Source: Pelagibacteraceae bacterium TMED65
GTDB lineage: Bacteria > Pseudomonadota > Alphaproteobacteria > TMED127
Assembly (NCBI GenBank): GCA_002167215.1
Contig: NHDS01000030.1
Span: 22,761 to 34,994, forward strand
DNA: 12,234 nucleotides
Reading direction: 5' to 3'
This document shows positions 5,979 through 11,525 of the stretch, one piece after another. Each line of letters starts with the position of its first letter. The stretch's first letter is position 1. The notes under the pieces are model-generated. The model ran no database searches, was not told where the DNA came from, and saw nothing but the letters and a program-made list of their open reading frames with translations. The position numbers and the translations under genes were made by a program.

Positions 5979-7357
5979 TTTTTTCTTTGAGTTGACTTGG
6001 TTTTTGGTCTTTTATTTAAGTTTGTTGTAAGTGGTCTTGAAGCAACTCCCCACTTCAGTTCATTATCTTGATCGTAATCTTTACCCAATTCCCATGCTAT
6101 TTGAGCTCTAGCTAATTCTACTCCCAAATAAAAGGCATGACTTGCATCATCATCAACTTGTAAACCATTATAAAATTCAAAAGGATCAACATCAATCAAA
6201 TGCAAATTTGAGTTAAATACATTTACACCATTTTCACCAAGATAAATTCTAAAGTTTTTATCTTTGATCAATTTTTTAATTTCTTCAATTTCTTTTTTTG
6301 TTTTTCTTGATGGTTTCCTTTCAGATAAAGTCATCAAACTATTATCAACTCTAAAAGGTAATCTTTTATTTTCTTTTGAAAAATACATTATTTTTCGCGC
6401 AGCATCTGTTTCCTTTATAGAATTTCTACAATGACCACTTACTTGAACAACAAGCACCGCATCTATAGACAACTCTGATACTAAACCCATTAATGTTGCA
6501 TTCACTCCAGCCGAATCACAATCTGTTAATTCAGTCAAATTTCCTGTGCCCATAAATATTTTAATTTTTGGAAAATGCTCTCTCAATTTTATATAACGAT
6601 GAACTGATTCGGCAAATCCATAATGAATTGGATCTAAAATTGGGTCAGCATAAAAATCTTTTTTTTTATCCTCTGCAATTTTTATTATTCTTTTTAGAGA
6701 ATTTAAATCTCCGGGATTTGAGGGGATCAAAATTGGAATTGAATTAATTTTATCTAAAATATTGATGTTCTTTTCACTTATACTGAGTACAAAATCTGCT
6801 CCAGACATTGATCCTCTTATAAGTTCATCTGAATTAGCAGAGTCAACTGATACCATCATTCCATGTGATTTTAATGCCCTCACTGTTTCTTCTAAATGGT
6901 CAAATTTTGTGTCAGGCATACAGCCTAAATCAATTACATTTGCTCCTTGTTTGGCATAGTCTTTTGCTATTTTTAAAATTTTTCTTACACTTAAATCAGC
7001 CGCATCAACAATCTCTGCAAATATTTGGCATTCATAATCTTCCAATTTCTGATCAGGTTTTTTAAAACCGAAATAATCTGGCAAATGTGTGATGTCATCA
7101 GGACCTCTTTCAACTGGAATTTTAAAATATCTACTTAATTTTTTTAAGTTTCCTCTAAACTTTCCTGGAACAATAATTCTATCTGCATCCTGATCTTTTT
7201 CTAATCTTCTCATAATTATATTTTCAGACATTAATGCAGCTACATTTACTCCTATTTGATTAATTTTATATCTAAATTCAGGTTTCATTGAAGATAAAAT
7301 TCTTCTCAATTGTCTTTCAGCTAATTTTCCAGTCAAAAATAGGATTTTTTCAGGCAT
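5975..7357 (-). CDS. Dihydropteroate synthase-like protein (archaeal type, DUF6513 architecture)
   Basis: The 460-aa protein has an N-terminal domain beginning ILFLTGKLAERQLRRIL (residues 5-21), then a DHPS-like TIM barrel from about 115: GANVIDLGCMPDT (138-150), MVSVDSAN (168-175), the pterin-contact-type segment DPILDPIHYG (238-247), FMGTGNLTELTDCDS (268-282), and a VSGHCR end of the barrel (307-311). A conserved C-terminal region (about 370-445) follows, then a lysine-rich tail. Ordinary bacterial FolP is only about 270-280 aa, so this is the longer form linked to methanopterin organisms. I infer involvement in coupling the pterin to the ribofuranosyl-aminobenzene half of dH4MPT, the reaction analogous to DHPS; this is not proven for this form. 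It overlaps dmrB by 25 bases upstream and DUF447 by 4 bases downstream. Confidence 0.85.
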   Translation of the reverse strand: MPEKILFLTGKLAERQLRRILSSMKPEFRYKINQIGVNVAALMSENIIMRRLEKDQDADRIIVPGKFRGNLKKLSRYFKIPVERGPDDITHLPDYFGFKKPDQKLEDYECQIFAEIVDAADLSVRKILKIAKDYAKQGANVIDLGCMPDTKFDHLEETVRALKSHGMMVSVDSANSDELIRGSMSGADFVLSISEKNINILDKINSIPILIPSNPGDLNSLKRIIKIAEDKKKDFYADPILDPIHYGFAESVHRYIKLREHFPKIKIFMGTGNLTELTDCDSAGVNATLMGLVSELSIDAVLVVQVSGHCRNSIKETDAARKIMYFSKENKRLPFRVDNSLMTLSERKPSRKTKKEIEEIKKLIKDKNFRIYLGENGVNVFNSNLHLIDVDPFEFYNGLQVDDDASHAFYLGVELARAQIAWELGKDYDQDNELKWGVASRPLTTNLNKRPKTKSTQRKK

Positions 7358-7890
7358 TCTTTTCTCTTCTGTATTTGATTTTCTAATTCTTTAAAACTTA
7401 ACACAACTGTTGTGTTAGAAAACTTTTTTAATTTCTCAACATTTTCCAGATCAATTTCTCTTGGGAAGACATCTACGTAACCACTAGGTGCCATTGTTTT
7501 AAGTTCAGGTGCCGTATCACATGGAAAAAAAATACAATCAACTCTGCACTTACCAGACTGAGCAAAAATATTTGTTGCTAAATTATCTGAAATTCCGTAA
7601 ACACATTTTGCTACTGTGTTACTTGATGTTGGAGCCATTACCAAAGTGTGATAAGTTCCTTTATAAAATCTACCAACTGAAGCTGAACTCGCAGATTTAT
7701 CTTGATATAATTTTACGCTATTGGAAATTTTTCCTTTTTTTTTATACATAACAAGAACTTCTTCCGCTGCTTTTGAAACAAACAAATCAACGGAATTTAA
7801 TTTATTTATCAAATCTATAGATTCATTAAAGAAATGCCCAGAACCTGTTAGTACCCACGCCCACTTTTTTTTAATTTCTTTTTTTGTCAA
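7333..7890 (-). CDS. dmrB: DmrB/AfpA-type flavoprotein, dihydromethanopterin reductase (acceptor)
   Basis: Archaeal-type flavoproteins of this family (COG1036) bind FMN; the Burkholderia homologue DmrB reduces dihydromethanopterin to the tetrahydro form, the last step of cofactor maturation. The 185-aa protein shows the flavoprotein fold: first strand AWVLTGSGHFF (11-21), the family motif VMAPTSSNTVAKCVYGISDNLATN (84-107) for flavin binding, then VDCIFFPCDTAPE (117-129) and YVDVFPREID (138-147). The start is TTG at 7890: TTGA overlaps the TGA stop of mfnE, and the next in-frame ATG lies after the first conserved strand, so the TTG is the credible start by translational coupling. The 3' end overlaps the DHPS-like gene by 25 bases. 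A different DmrA-type reductase does this job in some methylotrophs, so finding dmrB here is informative. Confidence 0.82.
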   Translation of the reverse strand: MTKKEIKKKWAWVLTGSGHFFNESIDLINKLNSVDLFVSKAAEEVLVMYKKKGKISNSVKLYQDKSASSASVGRFYKGTYHTLVMAPTSSNTVAKCVYGISDNLATNIFAQSGKCRVDCIFFPCDTAPELKTMAPSGYVDVFPREIDLENVEKLKKFSNTTVVLSFKELENQIQKRKECLKKSYF

Positions 7891-8495
7891 AACTCAATCT
7901 CTTTCATTTTTAAGAATATTTTTTCCCACTGACAATAGTTTTTAAGATAACCAACAATTTCAGGCCCAATTATTTTTATATTATTTCTATTGAAAATATA
8001 TTTACCTACATTTTGATCAATTATTTTTTGTTTTTGTAAATACTTCAAATTATAACTATTTCTATTCAATTTTAAAGATTTAATGAACAGAAGACCTTTA
8101 GCATTAATTTTGTTATAAAGCCACGCTGCAACAGAATCGGATGTTGATTCCCAATTGCTTATAAAGCTTGATTCTTTTTTTAAAACTTTTGATGGAAGCC
8201 AAACTTTTAAATTACCTTTATTACTGAAAGAGCCAAAGTCCTCTATTAGGTCAATATCTGTATCAATTTCTTTAAGCAAATAAGCAAAAAGCTCCGTTGA
8301 TTTTAGTGCTATAAAGTTGCCCGTCTTCTCTGACATTTTTTTGTTTTTGTAAACATGCCTTACAGAATCAGCAAAGCATCCACCACCAACAACTATTAGA
8401 ATATTTTCTTTCTCGGCTTGTTTCTTAAGTAATTTTAACAAATCAACTAGCAGGTGACTTGTTATCCAACTACCACCTATTTTTAAAATCCACAT
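7887..8495 (-). CDS. mfnE: MfnE-like kinase (amino acid kinase fold, COG2054)
   Basis: In methanogens MfnE phosphorylates (5-(aminomethyl)furan-3-yl)methyl phosphate to the diphosphate that is then coupled by MfnF. This 202-aa protein has the amino-acid-kinase layout: WILKIGGSW (2-10) for phosphate binding, LIVVGGGCFADSVR (33-46), a TGNFIALKSTELFAYLL helix (58-74), the WESTSDSVAAWLYNKI segment (115-130) where the family has a TSDS-A motif, LLFIKSLK (135-142) and a short C-terminal region. It is smaller than acetylglutamate or aspartate kinases, as expected for this subgroup. It starts 13 bases after the folB-like stop, and its stop overlaps the TTG start of dmrB. Linked mfnB, mfnD and mfnF support the assignment. 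Some residues differ from textbook kinases, so exact substrate is inferred from context. Confidence 0.82.
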   Translation of the reverse strand: MWILKIGGSWITSHLLVDLLKLLKKQAEKENILIVVGGGCFADSVRHVYKNKKMSEKTGNFIALKSTELFAYLLKEIDTDIDLIEDFGSFSNKGNLKVWLPSKVLKKESSFISNWESTSDSVAAWLYNKINAKGLLFIKSLKLNRNSYNLKYLQKQKIIDQNVGKYIFNRNNIKIIGPEIVGYLKNYCQWEKIFLKMKEIEF

Positions 8496-8508
8496 GACAA
8501 ACTTGGAA

Positions 8509-9003
8509 TTATTTTTTTTTAATCTTAGTTATACTCGTTGAATTTTTTTTTTTTCCTGAATGATCTGTTTTATCTCTAACTATTTCAATTCCAACACTTT
8601 TTGTTTCTTTGAAAACGTCTAATTTTTCTAACTTCATCCAAACTGATATGATTCTCGAGTCCTCGAAACATAGATCGAATATCTTTTCACTAAGTGTTTC
8701 TAGTAACTCGATATGTCCCTCTGCTAAAAGTTCTTTGAGTTTCTTTATTATCACTTCATATGAAACAACGTTATTAATAGTTTCATTTACTTGGTGCAAA
8801 TTATCTAAAGCTTTGATTGAGAGTGAAATTGAAACCCTTTGCTTTTTTACTTTTTCATGATCATGAATGCCAATTGACGCCATTAAAACCAGTTCATTAA
8901 TTTGGACTTGATAAATACCTTTTGTATCTCCTCTATTTTTAAGATTAGACGGCACCCAAGATCCAGTTGGAATTACAGAGACATTTTTATATTTATTTGG
9001 CAT
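8509..9003 (-). CDS. folB: FolB-like dihydroneopterin aldolase domain protein with N- and C-terminal extensions
   Basis: The protein is 164 aa when started at the ATG at 9003. An earlier in-frame TTG (9072) would overlap the divergent gene and add only a hydrophobic, unconserved stretch, so it was not used. The FolB fold covers about residues 31-143: YQVQINELVLMASIGIHDHE with the substrate-binding-type Glu50, QRVSISLSI (56-64), VVSYEVIIKKL (79-89), IELLETLSEKI (98-108) and VWMKLEKLDVF with the expected Lys near 127, ending SVGIEIVRD. Typical FolB is about 120 aa, so the first 30 residues and the lysine-rich tail (146-164) are extra. As first gene of the operon it is likely the aldolase for the dH4MPT pterin, like the FolB paralogues of methylotrophs, though a shared role in folate is possible. 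Confidence 0.8.
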   Translation of the reverse strand: MPNKYKNVSVIPTGSWVPSNLKNRGDTKGIYQVQINELVLMASIGIHDHEKVKKQRVSISLSIKALDNLHQVNETINNVVSYEVIIKKLKELLAEGHIELLETLSEKIFDLCFEDSRIISVWMKLEKLDVFKETKSVGIEIVRDKTDHSGKKKNSTSITKIKKK

Positions 9004-9055
9004 AATTAAATTCTTTGTTGAAAATTTTATAATAATAAACCATAAATATAGCGCA
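9004..9055. promoter_or_regulatory. Divergent intergenic region between the cofactor operon and the secreted-protein genes
   Basis: Only 52 very A/T-rich bases separate the folB-like start (minus) and the 275-aa secreted-protein start (plus). They must hold or touch the promoters for both directions. A TATAAT hexamer lies at 9028-9033 on the plus strand without a good -35 partner. No clear Shine-Dalgarno is visible for either gene. Confidence 0.4.
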
Positions 9056-9883
9056 ATGAATAATATTAACAAATCAATTTATAATAATTGGGTTATCTTT
9101 TTAACACTCATTATTATGGTTTTTCTTTCATCAGTATCTTTGAGCAACACACAAAACGATACAAACCAGGATTTCTCTAATGCTGAAAATGCTGAAGAAA
9201 AAAGAATAAAATGGGGAACCGAGGAGTTTAAACTAGAGTTAATTAAAGAAATGTCTAGTGCAAATATTGCCCTGTTTATAGATGAGCATCTAAAATCTAT
9301 AAACGAGCCTTCCAGGATTTACTACAAATTTCAAAAAGAATCGACCAGAGAAGATAACTTTATTGGCAATGTTGTATTAAACATAGTAAAGGTAGACGAT
9401 GATAATTCTAAACACATAACCTTTCGATATTTAAAGGGAAGGAATAAAGTTAGATTTCCTCCTCAAATAGGTGCACGTGGCAACCCAGTTTTTATGCTTT
9501 TCTTTGAGAGAGACTCCAGAGACATGCAAAGACTTACTGGAGGAAACGCACTTTTCTTCAGAAGCAGAATCAGACACACAATTGCAGCAACCGAAATAAA
9601 AGATGTAGACATAATGTTTGATGGTGAATCTCTACCTGCCAAAGAAATATCCTTTCAACCCTTCACAGAAACTGAACTCAAGAATAGAGTATCAAGGTAT
9701 AAAACTAAAAAATTTGTGATAGTTATGTCAGAAAAAATTCCGGGGTATATTTTTAAAATTGAAACTTTTATAAAGGATTTAGAGGATCCGGATGACAGAG
9801 TAAAAGAAACGCTTGAGTTTCAGGGAATTAGAACAAATAAAGAACTAAGACAAGAATATAAACAAAGAAAGGAAAAAGGATAA
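9056..9883 (+). CDS. Conserved-looking periplasmic protein of unknown function, xoxF-linked
   Basis: I do not recognise a family. The 275-aa product begins with a polar N-terminus and a hydrophobic segment (about residues 12-30, WVIFLTLIIMVFLSSVSLS) that looks like an uncleaved or cleavable signal, so the rest is probably periplasmic. No cysteines or haem motifs are seen in the mature part. It is charged and alternates strands and short helices: KEMSSANIALFIDEHL, FIGNVVLNIVKV, HITFRYLKGRNKVRFPP, GNPVFMLFFERDSRDMQRLTGG, ALFFRSRIRHTIAA, DVDIMFDGESLPAKEISFQPF and a lysine/glutamate-rich C-terminal tail. The middle resembles a beta-rich domain. It is 2 bases upstream of the small cysteine protein and presumably co-transcribed with it. 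Position beside the SoxYZ-like carrier and xoxF suggests a role in methanol oxidation or its assembly; this is inference from location only. Confidence 0.75.
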   Translation: MNNINKSIYNNWVIFLTLIIMVFLSSVSLSNTQNDTNQDFSNAENAEEKRIKWGTEEFKLELIKEMSSANIALFIDEHLKSINEPSRIYYKFQKESTREDNFIGNVVLNIVKVDDDNSKHITFRYLKGRNKVRFPPQIGARGNPVFMLFFERDSRDMQRLTGGNALFFRSRIRHTIAATEIKDVDIMFDGESLPAKEISFQPFTETELKNRVSRYKTKKFVIVMSEKIPGYIFKIETFIKDLEDPDDRVKETLEFQGIRTNKELRQEYKQRKEKG

Positions 9884-9885
9884 TT

Positions 9886-10227
9886 ATGAAAATAAATATG
9901 TTTATCTGTAAGTTTGTCTTACTGATATTATTGTACTGTGATGGTCTAAAGTCTAATGATTTCCCAACACTTGCAAGGTCCGAGTTTGTTTTTGCATGCA
10001 TGAGTTCTAATGCATCAAATAGAGATTTCATGGCAAAGTGCTCATGCGCTATCGATGAAATAGCAAAAAGAATATCTTACAAAGAATACGCTCAAGCTGA
10101 AGCAATTGCAAGGTTATGGGAAGGAGCTAGTCCAAGAGAAGAAGCTTTTAAGAGTGTTGGATTATCAAAAGAAAAAATGAAAAAGTTGTTTAGGGCTCAG
10201 GCAGCTTCAGAACTAGAATGTTTTTAA
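9886..10227 (+). CDS. Small secreted cysteine-containing protein, xoxF-linked
   Basis: The 113-aa product starts with a short basic N-terminus and a hydrophobic stretch (about 4-18) followed by a plausible cleavage region near residue 23, so it is likely exported. The mature part is helical with Cys38, Cys52 and Cys54 (the CSC of FMAKCSCAIDEIA) and Cys112 near the C-terminus, spaced as for two disulphides. Then come KEYAQAEAIARLWEG and a basic helix SKEKMKKLF. There is no CXXCH, so it is not a c-type cytochrome. AAGGA lies 5 bases before the ATG, and the gene follows the previous stop by 2 bases. Short proteins with this C...CxC helix pattern occur near methanol-dehydrogenase genes in methylotrophs as far as I can recall, but I cannot name the family. 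A redox or chaperone role towards the dehydrogenase system is conceivable. Confidence 0.78.
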   Translation: MKINMFICKFVLLILLYCDGLKSNDFPTLARSEFVFACMSSNASNRDFMAKCSCAIDEIAKRISYKEYAQAEAIARLWEGASPREEAFKSVGLSKEKMKKLFRAQAASELECF

Positions 10228-10241
10228 TTAAATAATTTAAA

Positions 10242-11069
10242 TTACTTTTTAGATAATATTTGCTCTGAAGAAAAATCTTTGTTAAATACTTTTCCTTCGC
10301 TGTCCTCAACACTAACTTTTATTGATCCACCCGTATTTAAATAATTAAAAGTGAATGAGGGATTCTCTGACAATGATATGTCTGGGGTAGCCTCCCAAAT
10401 TAATTCTCCGTCTTGTTCAACCTTAATATAATTTACAAAATGAGCAGGAATCTCTGCTCGTGTTAGTTGATTAAACTGAAGACCTGAATAATTTGGATGG
10501 CTTATAAGAAACTTAGCTTTATTTATAGAGTTTGATTTCATAGAAGTTTGAATAAATTTCATTTTCATTTTTCCAATTCTAGCCATTACTGCATCCATAT
10601 CATCAAGACTTGGTGCAGAACAACCACCTGCTGCCTTCACGTAATTAGAAATCATAAATTTTTCACCATTATTTTTTTCAGCGATTACTCTCACATAAGT
10701 ATATTTATCAACCCTAACTCTTGTTGAAAATGAAGCATTACCAATTTTTTGAGAGAAATTAAATTTTCCTACTACTGGGGAAGGGTTCTCGTCTACAACA
10801 ATAACGATAGATTTTATGAAATCATCTTTTTTTTGATCCTTAAGGAACTTTACGGTTATTGGAACCATTGCAGCATCTAAGGCTCTATATGGTGTCTCAA
10901 GGGACATAAATTTAGCACCATCAAGTATTTTTTCAGTGTTATTGTACAATAGTTGCTTTACGTTTTTTTCCCATGTGATTGGTTCAGGAAGTTTATCATT
11001 ACTTGATGCATCGTAATTATAGAAAAACAAAGTGATAAGTAGGATTAATTTTAAAAGCAAGTTGTACAT
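10242..11069 (-). CDS. Quinoprotein dehydrogenase-associated SoxYZ-like carrier protein
   Basis: The 275-aa product (ATG at 11069; a TTG one codon earlier is unnecessary) has a signal peptide at about residues 1-23. A SoxY-like domain (about 28-155) contains ETPYRALDAAMVPI (58-71), VVDENPSPVVGKF (91-103), STRVRVDKYTYVRVIAE and the carrier-type cysteine in YVKAAGGCSAP (Cys150). A SoxZ-like domain (about 165-270) follows, with LISHPNYSGLQFNQLTRAEIPAHFVN (188-213). In SoxYZ of thiosulfate oxidation the two are separate proteins and the SoxY cysteine carries the sulfur substrate; this fused form is found next to PQQ dehydrogenases without a Sox system. The cysteine is internal here rather than at the C-terminus. 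The function is unknown; a swinging thiol that carries a product or a redox group is inference. The gene is convergent to the small cysteine protein, 14 bases away, and divergent from xoxF. Confidence 0.88.
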   Translation of the reverse strand: MYNLLLKLILLITLFFYNYDASSNDKLPEPITWEKNVKQLLYNNTEKILDGAKFMSLETPYRALDAAMVPITVKFLKDQKKDDFIKSIVIVVDENPSPVVGKFNFSQKIGNASFSTRVRVDKYTYVRVIAEKNNGEKFMISNYVKAAGGCSAPSLDDMDAVMARIGKMKMKFIQTSMKSNSINKAKFLISHPNYSGLQFNQLTRAEIPAHFVNYIKVEQDGELIWEATPDISLSENPSFTFNYLNTGGSIKVSVEDSEGKVFNKDFSSEQILSKK

Positions 11070-11175
11070 CAATATAATATATAGTTTTTTTTTAATAAAT
11101 CTAAGAGTATTTTTGATGTAATGATTTTAAAAAAATTAAAAAAAACTGAAAAAAAGGTTAATAAGATAAAAAACC

Positions 11176-11340
11176 GTTGCAAAACATTGATTTTATTGAT
11201 TTTTTTTAATTTCTGAACAAAAGTTAATTTTGGCATTCATCTTACATTCATATTTTTAAAAAAAAAAATGAGTTATCCACAACTTTTTTTTCGTTACATT
11301 AATTGATTTAAGTAACTGATTTTATTTGTTTTTTTGCAAC
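11176..11340. repeat. Widely spaced inverted repeat GTTGCAAAA / TTTTGCAAC upstream of xoxF
   Basis: GTTGCAAAA at 11176-11184 and its exact reverse complement TTTTGCAAC at 11332-11340 flank a 147-base segment that contains the DnaA-box sequence and two CATTCAT boxes. The arms could be paired operators of a looping regulator; with nine bases each in A/T-rich DNA, chance is not excluded. Confidence 0.5.
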
Positions 11341-11386
11341 ATGAATGATCTTTAAGAGATTTGTTCATTTCACATTCATATTTTTA
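11244..11386 (+). repeat. 15-base direct repeat with CATTCAT core upstream of xoxF
   Basis: ACATTCATATTTTTA occurs at 11244-11258 and again at 11372-11386, 128 bases apart. The CATTCAT core also occurs at 11234-11240 (11 bases before the next copy, about one helical turn) and inverted as ATGAATG at 11341-11347. The clustering suggests binding sites for a regulator of xoxF or of the divergent gene. Confidence 0.65.
11273..11281 (+). promoter_or_regulatory. Perfect DnaA-box sequence TTATCCACA
   Basis: TTATCCACA matches the strict DnaA-box consensus on the plus strand. Only this one copy was noticed, without the box clusters and A/T-rich unwinding element of an origin, so it is more likely a regulatory or chance site than oriC. 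Confidence 0.4.
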
Positions 11387-11481
11387 TCTTGAATTTGCAT
11401 TATTCATACATCATATTATGTCTGGGAGGAAATCAAACAACCTGACGGTTTTTGTTAAGGTTTTGATTCCAATCAATAACC

Positions 11482-11493
11482 GGGCATTCGCCC
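11482..11493 (+). promoter_or_regulatory. Small GC hairpin in the xoxF leader
   Basis: GGGC (11482-11485) and GCCC (11490-11493) close a 4-base loop, ATTC, 20 bases before the xoxF ribosome binding site. It stands out as a GC island in an A/T-rich leader. An AACC-TGAC-GGTT element followed by T-rich sequence lies just upstream (about 11438-11454). Together they could give the leader RNA a structured, regulatory or stabilising role. Confidence 0.4.
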
Positions 11494-11512
11494 AAATATT
11501 AATCGTAATAAA

Positions 11513-11516
11513 GGAG
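11513..11516 (+). promoter_or_regulatory. Ribosome binding site that sets the xoxF start
   Basis: GGAG (in AAAGGAGAAAT) ends 9 bases before the ATG at 11526. This spacing and the immediately following signal peptide choose 11526 over the in-frame ATG at 11418. Confidence 0.85.
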
Positions 11517-11525
11517 AAATACTTT

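Larger units (their letters stand above)
11070..11525. promoter_or_regulatory. Long intergenic regulatory region between the SoxYZ-like gene and xoxF
   Basis: This is the only non-coding stretch over 300 bases and contains no credible gene. Bases 11073-11210 are almost pure A/T with poly-T and poly-A runs and a tandem ATTGATTTT (11186-11194, 11195-11203). Further in are CATTCAT boxes, a 15-base direct repeat, a 9-base inverted repeat and a perfect DnaA-box sequence (separate entries). A possible xoxF promoter is TTGAAT (11389-11394) with TATTAT (11414-11419), spacer 19, which would give a leader of about 100 nt; this is weak evidence. The SoxYZ-like gene has no clear Shine-Dalgarno but TATATT-type hexamers just upstream of its start. 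Confidence 0.6.

Noticed and set aside
6762..7065. Two plus-strand open frames inside the DHPS-like gene
   Set aside because: Both are antisense to conserved barrel sequence and show no signals of their own.
7509..7945. Plus-strand open frames antisense to dmrB and mfnE
   Set aside because: They mirror the well-supported minus-strand genes and have no recognisable features.
8609..8860. Plus-strand open frame of 83 codons antisense to the folB-like gene
   Set aside because: The minus-strand FolB fold is clear and this frame is serine/phenylalanine-rich as expected of antisense A/T-rich DNA.
9004..9072. Longer folB-like protein starting at TTG 9072 with a hydrophobic N-terminus
   Set aside because: It would overlap the start of the divergent gene, and the added segment is A/T-rich spacer read as hydrophobic residues; the ATG at 9003 suffices.
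9828..10031. Minus-strand open frame across the two secreted-protein genes
   Set aside because: It crosses a gene junction antisense to both genes and lacks a ribosome binding site.
10242..11069. Part of a thiosulfate-oxidising Sox system
   Set aside because: SoxY and SoxZ are fused, the carrier cysteine is internal, and there are no soxA, soxB or soxX genes; the neighbour is a PQQ dehydrogenase.
11418..11525. xoxF starting at ATG 11418
   Set aside because: The ATG at 11526 has a good Shine-Dalgarno and is followed directly by a typical signal peptide.
11070..11525. Replication origin
   Set aside because: Only one DnaA box was found and there are no dnaA, dnaN or gyrB neighbours.
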